Below, one piece after another: positions 34,431 to 46,680 of a stretch of 64,000 bases of DNA. The translations under genes were made by a program, and so were the position numbers. The first letter of the stretch is position 1. Each line of letters starts with the position of its first letter. Under the pieces are notes generated by a model. The model was not told the origin of the DNA and searched no databases. It saw nothing but the letters and a program-made list of their open reading frames with translations. This DNA is from Liolophura sinensis (lineage: Eukaryota > Mollusca > Polyplacophora > Chitonida > Chitonidae): NCBI RefSeq assembly GCF_032854445.1, contig NC_088305.1, forward strand, positions 18,463,717 to 18,527,716, written 5' to 3'.

Positions 34431-37400
34431 CTAAACATCAGGAGTAGCAATTTCACACAAAGCATAGCTTTGTTCAGTTGTCCAGTTAAACATCATCGAT
34501 GATACGTCACTCATTACAAAGCCAATTTTCTCAGGCTGCTGGAATTGGACATAGGGGGCCTCACTGGGGACTGACGAATGCGCGGACACGTCTGCCCCGT
34601 TTGGCCAAAATCGCTCAACCTCATCTATTATCACCGTCGCCCCGTCCTGCCCAAAATGCCCTTTTAGTCTGAACAGGATATTAACCAAGAAGCCGCCCTC
34701 ATCCAACATCCGGGAGAGCACTGCAATTAAAATGTCACAAGATTTTACTCTCACACTTGGAAGACAACGGCGTGGATACGTTTGCCCCATATATGCTTGT
34801 ATGTGTGTACTTTAAAGGGCCTGGTTTGCCCCCACCAAAATGCTGTCCACCGTCGTATATAAGTAAAATATTCTTGAGTACTGCGAAAAACACACAATTG
34901 TGTGGAAGCACCTGTAAGCACCTTTTTGGCTATCGAACAGGTGATTATTTAATAAAAACCCGCCAAAATGACTTCTCCATCAAAAACGATAATTTAGGCG
35001 TGCATTTTCACTGAAACTCTCACACACGTATTTCTTCTTGCTGCCAAAATCTCGTTCTGGCTAACGTTTGTCTTCATGTGTAAATCACAAACTTTAAACT
35101 GTGACCAGTTTAATCATATTTTTTGACAAGTTTAAAAACCATACATCTACCTAGGTCCGTAAGGCAGCTTTCATGGTAGAGAGGGTTAACGAATCTATGG
35201 GTAGAAACAGACATTCGTAAAACCATCCCTCTATCAAAATGGACGTTCCGTGTCAAAAATCGCAAGGAGAATTCCCAAAACGACATTTAACATAAAGCGC
35301 CAAAGATCTAAGAAAGTTTGCAATGATGTTGCAATGATGTTGCAATGATGATCAAGATCAGTGGTCAAATGGTGTAACATTTTAGTTTATATGGTCAGTA
35401 TGTTCGCAGAAAAGCTTCAACAAATTGAAAGTAATGTACAACAATGCATTCAGGTGGATGATGAAATTAAAATACAGCTGTAGTGCTAGTGAAATGTTTC
35501 CCATGTCTTGGCAATATATTTCGGAGAAATAGTGCCCAAAAGATCATACTCCAAGTTAGCAAGACTTGAATCCAGTAACAATCAAAGGATAGCTACTGTA
35601 CGGACATCAGATGCCTGTGTTCATTCAGGAATATGTGCTGAAAGGAGTCTTAATCTGTATTAATACATTGTTTGCCTATTTGGCTGTTATTGTACGTAAT
35701 CTCAGCCTTATTATTACTATGCATGTTTGTATTCTGCAACTGAGTCTGCAATAAAACCTAATAATATAAGCTGTCGATTATATAATATGTATATCAGTTG
35801 TGCTCTGATTGCAAATGCCCATATACCCAACATGGCGATCAAATTCAATACAACGAAAATACGCCCCCTAGCCGTGGTTAGGCGGAATAAGACACAATCA
35901 GGAAGACCACAAAACACAAAGGATCTAACAAATGGTACAAGGCGAGATACATGTGTGTATACCTGTAAGCTATGGGGACCTGAAATCAGCACTAGATTCG
36001 TTTTTTTCGTTATTCGTTATTAAAAAAAAAAAACGAATAACGTCCTAGCGCGATATTCGACATTCGAATAGCAAATGTGGTGCTAACACAATATTCGATA
36101 TTCAAATAACGAATAATGAACAACGAAACTGGTGTTAACTTCTGACCGTTTAGTGTTGTATGTCGTATGCTTTTTATACAACAGAAGAAAAGCAGTAAAA
36201 CAGAAGTGAAAAAGCAGTGGCCTTACGAAAACATTAGAATGGCAGTTTCGCTCCTTGAGTTTCTTGCATTGGGGACGTTTCCTTACCAGATCCTTTCTCC
36301 ACAACATTTCAACAAATTCAGACATTACGAGTGCATTGTTGAGCACCGAAGGCCGTGTAGTGTTGAGTGTCAGAATAGTGGCATTTAGGCACTGATGACG
36401 TCACATACTTATACGTCACACAGGCACTACACTAGTTATAATAACTAACCCTATAACTTTTAGGGGCCTCCGTGGCCTCTCACCAATGTGGTTGCATTGC
36501 TCATGCTGGCCTCCTCTACGGCCGTACGCGGGAAGGTCTGTCAGCAACCTGCGGATGGTCGTTTGTTTCCCCCGGGCGCTGGTCCGGTTTCCTCACACCA
36601 TAATGCTAGCCGCCGTCGTATAAATGAAATATTCATAAATAAATCAATCAATAAACAAATCAATGCCTTTAAGCCATCGTCTACATTTCAATTACGTGAT
36701 TGCAAGCTGTAACAAATGCTTTACGAAAACATCAGCTATGAGCTTACCCCCGTAGTCTATATACGAGATATGAAATGCTAATTACAAATAAAGAGCATAG
36801 ACCTACTTGGTGAACCCCGAATGATGTCGGCAATATGGTCAAACTTATCCTTCTGGTCTAGAACGGCCAAATCACCACCTTCAGACTGGCAGAAGGATTG
36901 GAACTCGTACCTATACATTTTTTTTCTTGACATGAAATTTGTAGCACAGCTTACTGGCTCTACTGAACCGGTAACCCAGCCATGACGGACACACACCTGG
37001 AAAGGCAACACGAGAGGAGTTAATTTTGGACATAAGAGGGTGTATGATCCAACACCTGGTATGTCTGAGCAACACAAAGACACGAGACTTTATCGACTTA
37101 GCCAAGTCTCGCAACAAGATGAGATATAAAGGGATGAATGATGTTTCCGTCGACGTATCCACCCTAGTTTCCGTTTTCTCCAAGGTAGGTTGGGATATAG
37201 TTTTTAGTTATCTTTCTACTGACATTTATTTTATATATTGTTTTATTTTAACACAGAAACATGCTAGGCATAAGTATTATGTATGAAAAAAAAATTCAAA
37301 GTCTTACCATTCGTCATTTCGTAATAGACAGTCCCTTGTGAACTTGTCCAATCTGCGTCTTCAAAATACATCACGGAGTTAGCTTGACAGAGACCAGCTT

Positions 37401-37614
37401 TCTCTGTGAAAAATATTGATTGGCAAGCTTTGTTTCCTGTACAGTACGCCGTGCATTCCATTGCGGAGTTCACGTTTGAAAAGCGAACAGCACCTTTATC
37501 GGTTACAACTGAATTTTGAAATTTTGCAATTCTCATCGCTGAGAGAACGCGTTGTTCACCCGTGTCACATGAGGCTACGAATAAGCCACAGATGAAGACG
37601 AAGACTAAACCCAT
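34431..37614 (-). CDS. Secreted PAN/apple-like + C-type-lectin-like protein, frame broken by a homopolymer
   Basis: Minus-strand exons: 37614-37308, 36996-36807 and 34720-34431. Donors are GTAAGA and GTAGGT, acceptors 'ctttccag' and 'aattgcag', and every intron is phase 1. Exon 1 encodes a signal peptide (MGLVFVFICGLFVASC) and a PAN/apple-like domain (MECTAYCTGNKACQSIFF...LCQANS). Exon 2 opens a C-type lectin-like domain of the long form: CPSWLGYRFSRASKLCY, then FQSFCQSEGGDLAVLDQ. Exon 3 closes it with FWPNG and SYALCEI near the stop. Exon 2 needs two reading frames: the frame that fits exon 1 runs into a stop just after an A8 run (T8 at 36,918-36,925), and the frame after the run fits exon 3. 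One base too many in that run, from assembly or a real mutation, would explain it. The inner cysteine pair and the EPN/QPD and WND calcium motifs are absent, so sugar binding of the usual kind is unlikely. About 260 residues in all. Likely extracellular. Confidence 0.72.
34813..34895 (+). mobile_element. SINE-A 3' fragment in the lectin gene intron
   Basis: 'ccaccaaaatgctgtccacc' and 'atattcttgagtactgcg'; antisense to the gene. Confidence 0.75.
36008..36042. repeat. Perfect 11-bp hairpin within an ATTCG-rich palindromic patch
   Basis: CGTTATTCGTT pairs with AACGAATAACG across a 13-nt A-rich loop. Further copies of ATTCGATATTC and AACGAATAATG follow to about 36,125. This could be a small foldback element in the intron of the lectin gene. 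Confidence 0.7.
36462..36660 (+). mobile_element. SINE-A, forward, in lectin gene intron
   Basis: 'gggcctccgtggcct', 'gctcatgctggcctcctcta', 'gcaacctgcggatggtcg' and 'atgctagccgccgtcg', with an AAAT-type tail. Antisense to the host gene. Confidence 0.88.
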
Positions 37615-38311
37615 GTCTTATACGTCACAGGTGCACACTTGGTTAAAGCAAAGCAATGGTAACCATCAGGCCTTCTGTTCTCCACTCAAGACCCACAGAC
37701 TGAGAAAACAGTCAACAAAACGCCCATAAAATAACTAGATCAGCACGAGGTTTTGAACTCTGATTAATTATTAACTGTACATCGTAGCGTTTCTGAAGGA
37801 AGTTCCATGTGAACAAACAAGGCATCGCGATGGCTTTGACAGTCGATTACAGGACTCCATTGTCAAAATCATGGCTACATGCACGTTGTGTGACACTGTT
37901 AAGGTTGGGGATATGTACTAATGATATACACACGTATAAAAAGCACAAGACAGCCGTAATGAGTCAGAGTTTGGCTTGAGTAAAAAACACTTTGCGTTAC
38001 CCAAGTCATTATCCATCGTTTCTATTGTTCGAATTACAAGCCTGACAGTCCTTTCGTCGATTGTGTACTCTGCGTGTGCATGACTTAAGTCATTGTCACC
38101 ATCTACAGAATTCTCTAAGGATGTACATCGATTCAAAGCTCTTATTTACGTTGATGTGTGAAATTTTGTCTGTGAACAGAATTTTTTCTTCTTTTTTTTT
38201 TTTTTTTAGAAATCGTAAATCTGGATCCTGTTGGAGATACGAAGATGAATATTCCATGCAAGCATTACTGATTTATTTATTTTGTTCTAATTTTACTACA
38301 CTGTGCTGTCT

Positions 38312-38856
<545 letters not shown>

Positions 38857-39096
38857 CCCGTCCGCCGTTTGTCCGTCTATCCATCCGTCCCTCCCGTCTC
38901 TACTCCATAGTTACTGGCCGTCGTATCAAATCCTATTCAAAGGGAACTCACTTTGCTGGTCATTGGCTTTACGTTGCATATTCCACTGTCAAACAAACGG
39001 CATGTTATAGTATTTATGGTTTATTCAAGCTTTTACGTTAAAAAACATCCTTTCAGCCAAAACGAAAGTAAAAATGAAGCATGAAAAATGATCAAG

Positions 39097-39718
39097 GGGA
39101 TCAAGGGAAAATGATCACGTATATCAGTTAGTAGTATGCTAGAAAAAGGTGCTGTTCGTGAAAGTTAGTGAATATATTATTCTTTAAGGAGGCCGACGTT
39201 GTACTGCCACGAGTTGGTTTAGTTATTTGTGATAGGAAGTAATTACATTTCATAATATCAAAGAAACAGGCGATGGGCGTATTCTTGTCTGTTTTAAACG
39301 GTCAATGTTAAAGTCAGCAAGTAAAATGCATTTTTTTTTTATTTTGAGGAATTTTACCAAGAACACTTTGCAAGTGCTCGTTGAAGAGTTTAACGCCTTT
39401 TTCAGGGGGCCGGTATACTATTCCTACGAGGTGTTTATATTTGTTCCTCAATTCAATATCGGGTCCTCCGTGGCTCAATTGGTTAGCTCAGCGTAATGAC
39501 CCAGGAGGCCTCTCACCAATGCGGTCGCTGTGAGTTCAAGTCCATTTGATGCTGGCTTTCTCTCCGGCCGTAAAGGGGAAGGTTTTCCAGCAACCTGCGG
39601 ATGGTTATGTGTTTCCTTCGGGCACGGTCCGGTTTCCTCCCACCATAATGCTGGCGGCCGTGGTATAAGTGAAATATTCTTGAGTACTGCATAAAACACC
39701 AATCAAATAAATAAATAA
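39097..39718 (+). mobile_element. LINE fragment (antisense) fused to a SINE-A: inverted copy of 43,935-44,550
   Basis: 39,097-39,464 is the reverse complement of LINE sequence at about 44,212-44,550. 39,465-39,718 is the same SINE-A copy that interrupts that LINE at 43,935, with only a few differences. The LINE-side target duplication (ATTCAATATC) is kept at the SINE head, but at the SINE tail the match stops right after (AAAT)n. Confidence 0.9.
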
Positions 39719-39721
39719 ATA

Positions 39722-40075
39722 AATATGCGTGAGGGTTTAACTTCGTAAACAATTTTTCAGTCCTTTGACGACAAGGAGTGAGTAGGTGGGTGTGCATATG
39801 TTGCGTCTCCTTGTGGCAGAGCGAGTCCATGCCGTCAAAGTGCTGCCGCCACTGAAGTATCATGCCGAAAACACCATATATGACACCCCACCTAGTCACA
39901 TTATACTGACACCAGGCCAACCATGTTTCCTTGCTCTGTAACCTCTCAATGCTGAGCGCCAAGCGAGACAGAGGGGCAAGTACCACTTTCAAAATCCCGA
40001 TCCGGGATTGATTCTGGGATTTCAGATCTTTAAGTCGAACGTTTTACCCATTAGGCCACCGAAGCAGTATATATT
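39722..40075 (-). mobile_element. SINE-B, reverse, nearly full length
   Basis: From 'gtttaacttcgtaaacaatt' through 'cattatactgacaccaggcc' and 'tgctgagcgccaagcgagac' to the head complement 'cattaggccaccgaagcag'. It abuts the tail of the preceding SINE-A. Confidence 0.85.
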
Positions 40076-40879
40076 ACATTATTATCCACATATTAGAAGC
40101 ATAGGTGTACATATACGTGGAAACTATATATGAAAAGGTCAACTGTCATCAAAGTTTTAATGATTCGTGTGTATAGAGTAATTAGTAAGTAAAAAAAATA
40201 AAAAAAAATCAGCATTCACTAGTGAATCAAATGCCTTCTATATTTAATAAGAATATCCCAAATGGTTTCAGAAAATGTCAGGCTTGGTACCCGTGCTATA
40301 AAAGTATAGTCTTAAAAATGAATATAAGTTTTGAAAAAAATTACAAAATTTCATTACCAGTTTTGAACGGTAACACGTGCATAGGTCAAACTAGGCTATT
40401 TTGAGAAAGATAATAAACTGGGCTATTCTTAAAACAGAAAAAATAGCAAACTTTCGATTGGTTTTGCGCCGAGCGATTTTTTTTTTTGTCAAAAGTCTAT
40501 GGTAGGAAGTATCTTTAACAACCAGATGGCCTTGTAAGATTGCAAACTACACGTGTGTTTGATGATGCATAATTTTTGTATCCAAGTTGAAATCAAATTC
40601 ATTAAATAAATGATAAAGTCAATCCACAGCGCCGTTTATCTTTGGATTCAGCTCGCGCAGATGTGCATAAAGGGAGGTAACTCTGTCCGCCATTTCAGAG
40701 ACAGATCTCAGTCAACCAAATATGTTAAAGAGGCGCATCGCGTAGTCCGAACTGCAGTGGATTGACGTGTAATGGGAAATGAACCGGCCCACAATTCACT
40801 GGTACAAATAATACAGCGTGGTGCAGTTCTTCATTGCTTCAGCATGTACAAGGTGTAAGCTACACGTACATGTACATGG

Positions 40880-40975
40880 GAAGGTCTTTAAGCAACTGCG
40901 GATGCTTGGTCGTTTCTCTGGGGCCATAATGCTGGCCTCCGTCGTATATAATCTAATCAAAAAAATAAATAAATA
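40880..40975 (+). mobile_element. SINE-A fragment, forward
   Basis: 'gggaaggtctttaagcaact', 'ataatgctggcctccgtcg' and an AAAT tail, with an internal deletion. Confidence 0.75.
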
Positions 40976-41273
40976 AGATATAGGTTACAATGTGTGTTTT
41001 AAACAACGGCATTCTTTGCCCTTTCTAATATGTCTATAAATATACATTCACACCCTACATGCTTTGTAGTATATTTTACGACAAAGTCAACCAGAGTAAA
41101 TATTATAACTTTATGAAATAGATCCACAACATAGTGTGTGTGACGACCGTTGGCAGTTAGTTGTTTCAAGGGGGGCAGTTTTGATTGAAAGAACAATTAA
41201 GGACTGCTCCCCTTTAAACGGCTGACTGCAAACAGCTACCTGTACATCTAAGGTGCGATTTTACATGAGTACG

Positions 41274-41340
41274 GTATGTATGTATGTATATATGTATGTA
41301 TGTATGTATGCGTGTATGTATGTATGTATGTACGTACGTA
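41274..41340. repeat. (GTAT)n microsatellite
   Basis: About sixteen tetranucleotide repeats with a few interruptions. Confidence 0.95.
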
Positions 41341-41731
41341 TCGTAAATTTGTTGAATATGGAGGCTGTTGGCTAGCATGAGAATAAAGTCGTTCCGGTCA
41401 TCTCACTATTTTTTCCGTGCACCTGCCTGCTCTAGGAATATTTCCCTAGGAATTTGCTAAAATGGTGTGGTTTTTTGGCTATATACAGTATGTCAGCATC
41501 TTTTTTCCGTATGTCGGAACAACAACAACCTATGTTATTCCACTACGGAGAATCTTTGGTTCAGCTGCACGGATTTTTGCCTGCCTCCCACTGCGTGATG
41601 TTTTTTCCGGCGACTAGCTGCACGGACTTTCCCAGGGACCAGCTAGGCCTGCTCCAGCTGAGCACTGTGAACTCTCCAGTCCAGTACCTGTATCACGGTC
41701 TTCCAGCTCAGCTATACCCGACTTTAATAAC

Positions 41732-42760
41732 ATGTCTATATCAAAGAAACGCAAGAGGAATGATATATCGTATCAAAGTAGCCTGGACGACTCACCGATG
41801 ATACACTTCCTCAGTGAAACACCAGCTACGGTGACAAACCCGAATGATGTTCAGAGCGGGGCAGTTATGGGTAAGCTAGACAAACTCGTTACAGGCTTGA
41901 CGAGTTGCAACTCAATGAACAAAATTCACAGTTCCAATACAGCAACAGGAATCGCGGATATTCTCTCGTGAAAAAAGAGCCTACAACTCAAAAAGGACCC
42001 AGATGGAATCCTATGTTTAAATCGTCAAACAGACACTCTAAAAAGCAAACAAGATATCCTAGAACAATATGGTGGATTGTCCTGTATTCGTGTTTATGGT
42101 GTCCACGGTCCAAGGAAACGACCAGCCGTACGTGGGAAGGTCATGCAGCAACCTGCGCATGGTCGTGGGTGTCCCCGGGGCTCTGCCCGGTTTCCTCCCA
42201 CCATAATTCTGGCCGCCGTCATATAAGTGAAATATTCTTGAGCACAGCGTAAAACACCAATGAGATAAATAACAAATAAATAAATAATAGAAACGATCGA
42301 CGAACGCGGGGAACGAGTGGCTGATATGCTTACTACAAAACTGGGCAAGTGTATCACAGATACAGATATAGATATAGCTCACCGTCTGGGACCACGCACA
42401 CATGCTGACCAAGAATCTAAACATTTTCAAATTTATGCTGAGGAAGCATAAAATTGGCGCCATAAGGAAACGAAAATCCCTCAGAGATATAAAAATCGTT
42501 ACTAAAGAAGACCAAGGCCCTCGAAATCAAACACTGTTGAAATCTACATCAGGCAACCCATTTTTCCTGTCTGTGTGATTCAGCAAAGGTAACCTTTTTG
42601 CTAAAAACTATGCTGAACACGTACTGCAAATTGAATCTCCTAACTGTATTGACGAATTCATCCGTATCGGCAGTCTAAGTTCTTTTTCCCAGCGCAGTGC
42701 TCCTGCTCGAGGTGAGCACAGCCTCCAGAAAAGCTGCAATCACAGACGACAGTAGGCCAC
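41732..42760 (+). pseudogene. LINE ORF1 remnant
   Basis: Opens with MSISKKRKRNDISYQSS and soon frameshifts. After the SINE, the frame VADMLTTKLG...DTDIDIAHRLGPR resembles the RNA-binding region of LINE ORF1 proteins, and then DIKIVTKEDQGPRNQTLLKS in another frame. ORF1 proteins coat the LINE RNA in the RNP. Several stops and shifts make it non-functional. Confidence 0.65.
42118..42286 (+). mobile_element. SINE-A inserted in LINE ORF1
   Basis: 'cgtacgtgggaaggtcatgc' through 'aataaataaataatag'. GAAACGA flanks both sides, a probable short target-site duplication. The tRNA-like head is missing (5' truncated). Confidence 0.88.
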
Positions 42761-42839
42761 AAGTGCATTAGACTCCCCTGTCGGAGCCTCACTCAGCCTG
42801 TGTATTCCTGACCAGTTCCTGGATTTCTAGTGTACCTTG

Positions 42840-43312
42840 ATAAATGATAGTTCCAATTTTGCCTAATTATTCATCGTGTCATTCAGTGTTAAGTATAATT
42901 AGTTCTTTTATACTAGCAAGTAAATTTATGACATAACTTCTAATGCGTTCCACTATGGGCTTGTTTGTTGTTCTGTCGACTAGTCACATGACTAAATAAT
43001 TTATCTGTATCAGCACCAAATGTTACATTCGGCATTTACTTGTAACATTCTATTCCCTCTTCCCCGAGGCTTCTTTCTCACATACTATTTAACCTTATGA
43101 AGTGACTGGTCGACTTTTCGCCTTCCTCCAAATTGTGTGGTTGAAATATTTATGTATACAGTTTGTATATACTTCTAATTTCAGATATGTTTGTTTTTTA
43201 GAAGTCATGATTCCACTTTCTATGAGGTTATGTTATGCGGGAATATCTGGTTATCATCGTCCTAACGTCATACATGTAGTCCTTTATTACTATTGCGCAT
43301 TATTACATCCTT
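42840..43312 (+). other. LINE inter-ORF region, no frame supported
   Basis: AT-rich sequence between the ORF1 remnant and the first recognisable ORF2 sequence, with no protein similarity that I can see. Confidence 0.5.
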
Positions 43313-44340
43313 ATGGCTGATCAACTCCTTACCCAAGATCCATTCTCGAATGCAGTTACCTCCCTTCCTTTCCACGACACTGATTATAACTTTCATTATA
43401 ATACGAGGAACGAGTATCCCTCTATCTCTACTAGTAGCGTCACAAATACAAATGATAGACAGTATGTGATTTTTTCCCTGTTGAACTTAACGAAGCTTAT
43501 AAAAACAAAACTCAAACAGACAACAATGAATATGAAATCGATCACTGGGCCAGCACAACTAGTCCGCAATCCAATTATCTTGTAAAATCTACCTTTAATC
43601 AATCCATAGCTTCTCCAGATCACTCCCAAAATGAACAATTTGCTACTTTTATTAAAATGTCCGAAGTCCGAAAAAGAATTACGATGATATAACTACATAT
43701 GTAGATAATCTGAATTGCAGTTTCTCTGTACTTGGGATTACCGGGGGCTGGTTGCACTCTGATATGGAAAATTACTTTGATATCCATGAGTTTACACCAT
43801 TCACCTCGTCTAGATCTCATGGAAAATGTGGTGGAGTAATTCTTTGTATTAGGAATAACGTAAAGACTTGCCATGTAAGGAATAACATATCCTGTAACGA
43901 AGAGAATGGGCCATTCGAATCCCTTTTCGTTGATATTGAATTTATTTATTTATTTATTTATTTGATTGGTGTTTTACGCAGTACTCAAGAATATTTCACT
44001 TATACCACGGCCGCCAGCATTATGGTGGGAGGAAACCGGACCGTGCCCGAAGGAAACACATAACTATCCGCAGGTTGCTGGAAAACCTTCCCCTTTACGG
44101 CCGGAGAGAAAGCCAGCATCAAATGGACTTGAACTCACAGCGACCGCATTGGTGAGAGGCCTCCTGGGTCATTGCGCTGAGCTAATCAATTGAGCCACGG
44201 AGGACCCGATATTGAATTGAGGAACAAAATAAACACCTCGTAGGAATAGTATACCGGCCCCCTGGAAAAGGCGTTAAACTCTTCAACGAGCACTTGCAAA
44301 CTGTTCTTGGTAAAATTCCTTAAAATAAAAAAAAAATGCA
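43313..44340 (+). pseudogene. LINE ORF2 N-terminus / APE endonuclease remnant, split by a SINE
   Basis: A start at MADQLLTQDPFSN, then after frameshifts FSVLGITGGWLHSDMENYFD...SHGKCGGVILCIRNN, which matches the 'GLTETWL...GGV..YIRN' layout of APE-type LINE endonucleases. After the SINE the frame resumes with YTGPPGKGVKLFNEHLQTVL. The catalytic Glu of the 'TETW' motif is replaced (TGGW). The domain nicks target DNA in active LINEs; here it is dead. Confidence 0.7.
43935..44211 (-). mobile_element. SINE-A inserted in LINE endonuclease, full length
   Basis: Flanked by GATATTGAAT on both sides (43,925-43,934 and 44,212-44,221 approx). The tRNA-like head is intact ('cctccgtggctcaattgatt' on the minus strand) and the tail is (AAAT)n. 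It has a near-identical relative at 39,465-39,718. Confidence 0.93.
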
Positions 44341-44579
44341 TTTTACTTGCTGACTTTAACACTGACCGTTTAAAGCAGACAAGAATACGTCCATCGCATG
44401 TTTCTTTGATATTATGAAATGTAATTAAATAACTAAACCAACACGTGGCAGTACAACGTCGGCCTCCTTAAAGAATAATATATTCACTAACTTTCACGAA
44501 CAGCACCTTTTTCTGGCATACTACTAACTGATATAAGTGACCATTTTCCCTTGATTCATATTTTTAAGGTCAATATTCA

Positions 44580-46198
44580 ACCCTCCCCGACACACGACAA
44601 AATAGAATGTAAAACGACCCAAAAATCAAACTGAAGCATTCAAAAATACTCAATGGGATGAGATCCTTGAGAGGGATGATACAAATGAAGCGCCTTCTGC
44701 AATTCACGCGTTATTTACAAACATTTACGATCAGCATTTTCCAGTTGTATCATTTGGCTCGCTGGAACACAGAATAAAAAACCCATGGATTACCTACAGC
44801 TTTATTCGTTCAATTTATACCAAAAATAGCGTGAACAACCGTGAACAACTACTTGATGAAAGAATTCGAACTTTCAGAAAGAAACTTAATAAACTACTGT
44901 CGAGATCAAGAAAAGAATAGTATGACGTACATTTAATAAGGCAAACAACGACATAAACTACCTGCTATCAGCCAGGTTGCTGTTAGTGGCCCTTCCACTA
45001 GGTGATTTTCTGGACAAAAATACCAGAAAAACAAATATTCAATATGGTTTTCGACCGTACCATTCCACTGTACACGCCGCCACTGTCCTATACGAAAAAG
45101 TAGTTTTGGCCAAGGCGCAGCGAAAATTCAGCTTAGTTACTTTCACTGACCTGTCCAAAGTTTTCAAAACTGCAGATCATAACATATTGCTACAAAAACT
45201 ACAATATTATGGCTTTCAGGATATAACAAATGACTGGTTCAAGAGCTATCTGTCCAACAGGCCACTATGTGTTTCCTATGTCCCCAACAGGCTGTGGAGT
45301 GTCCAGGGCTTCATTTCTGAACCCCCACTGTTTTTAGTCTGTATGAATAACATGATCAACTCCTCGTCTCTTCTCAAGGTCATCCTTTTTGCCGATGACA
45401 TCAGCCTTCATTTGTCTCGTTATAACATTCAGGAAATTATTGATACTAAGACAGGTGAACTGGAATTAGTTCAACGCTAGGTCCATGCCAATAAATAAGC
45501 TTTTACTAAATATTAATAAAACTAAATGCATGATCATTAAAACATACAAGAAAATACTCCCTTCAGACATCCCTAAAATAAAAAAACGCAGCTATAAAAA
45601 AAAATGTCATTGACATAACATACTACATATATTTCAAATAAAATTCCACGCAACACAGGAATTATACAAAGTTTAAAGAAATTAATGAACCAAATAAAAC
45701 ACTTCTGATAATTATTTCTCTCTCTTTTTAACCCTACTACCCTACCTTTCCGGTGCAAATGCACTTTGGTGTAACACCTACAGGTCTCGCTAAATCCCTT
45801 GCATATTTTGCAATCCGCTGTATAACTTCATCCCACAGGCTAACACACACCCCGGCCTTATTCCATCTATTAAAAAATCCCAGATATATATTCAACTCGG
45901 CACCTTCTCTTGCCTTTACATTGTCCATAAGTTTACATATAGTCACTTTAACCTTCCAACAACGTTTCAAACCATTTTTAAAATGCAGTCTAATGTATAC
46001 CTTTATCCTACACGAAATCAAAGACTAAATCTCGATGGACCATTTACAAGAACCAACCTCTCCGTATATTCCAGCCATTTGAAATGCCCAGGAGAGTGGA
46101 ACAAACTGCTCCAATGTCTCAAAACTATCAACTCTTTTTCTCTATTTAAAAATAAATTAAAGGATCACCTCATGAATATTATGAAGTCAGATTTCTAG
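44580..46198 (+). pseudogene. LINE reverse transcriptase and ORF2 C-terminus remnant
   Basis: Upstream: WDEILERDDTNEAPSAIHAL and KNPWITYSFIRSIYTKNSV. The longest frame (44,977-45,480) has GFRPYHSTVHAATVL, FTDLSKVFKTADHNILLQKL, FKSYLSNR and the catalytic LFADDISL. The stretch that should precede GFRP (RT motifs 0-2) is missing, so there is an internal deletion near 44,920-45,030. The usual GVPQGS motif is degenerate. The C-terminal frame ends with YPTRNQRLNLDGPF...FSLFKNKLKDHLMN. Confidence 0.85.
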
Positions 46199-46489
46199 CG
46201 ACAAACTAACTTATATCGTATCACCATCAGCCAGACTTATATCTTGTCATATCCGTACTTATATGCATGTCCAGTTTTTCTTCTCTAATTATACTTACGG
46301 TATGTACATTTAACTACATGTATAACGGGATAGAACAACTCCATCCGGACTTTATTCCCGCCAGTAATCATTTAAACATTTGTTTATAATCATAATGTTT
46401 ATAATAATATCGTCTTTGTTATATATTTGTATACAACAGTATTCTGACTGTTGATGAAAAAATAAACAAACAAACAAATGTATGTATCC

Positions 46490-46680
46490 TAATTAACATT
46501 TTTTAGTCATATGATCGTGGCTTCTCGTGGCAGATTATGCCGCCAAAAGTGCTGCTGCCACTGAAGCATCATGCCGAAGACACCGGACATGACACCCCAC
46601 CCAGTCGCATTATACTGACATCGGGGGGGGGGGGGGGGCTCTAACCTCTCAGTGCTGAGCTCTGTAACAACGCAGTTTGT
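46490..46680 (-). mobile_element. SINE-B fragment, reverse, containing a G16 run
   Basis: 'atgccgaagacaccggacat', 'cccacccagtcgcattatac' and 'tctcagtgctgagc'. A run of 16 G at 46,623-46,638 replaces the usual 'ccgggccaacca' segment. Confidence 0.8.

Larger units (their letters stand above)
41450..46480 (+). mobile_element. Decayed APE-type LINE carrying two SINE insertions
   Basis: In order on the + strand: a leader, ORF1 (from 41,732), an inter-ORF stretch, an endonuclease region, reverse transcriptase, an ORF2 C-terminal region ending at 46,198, and a 3' UTR ending in an A-rich tail 'ataaacaaacaaacaaat'. All ORFs are broken by stops and frameshifts. SINE-A copies sit at 42,118-42,286 (same orientation) and 43,935-44,211 (opposite). 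The layout fits the Jockey/CR1-like non-LTR group, but the clade is not resolved. The 5' limit is uncertain. Confidence 0.85.

Noticed and set aside
39513-39992. 159-codon minus-strand open frame
   Set aside because: It lies across a SINE-A and a SINE-B; the peptide is made of SINE consensus translations seen elsewhere (for example at 43,966-44,193).
42059-42463. 134-codon minus-strand open frame
   Set aside because: Antisense to the LINE ORF1 remnant and a SINE-A; no domain.
41450-46480. Retrovirus or LTR retrotransposon
   Set aside because: There are no LTRs, integrase, protease or RNase H block; gene order ORF1-endonuclease-RT with an A-rich 3' end is that of a non-LTR LINE.
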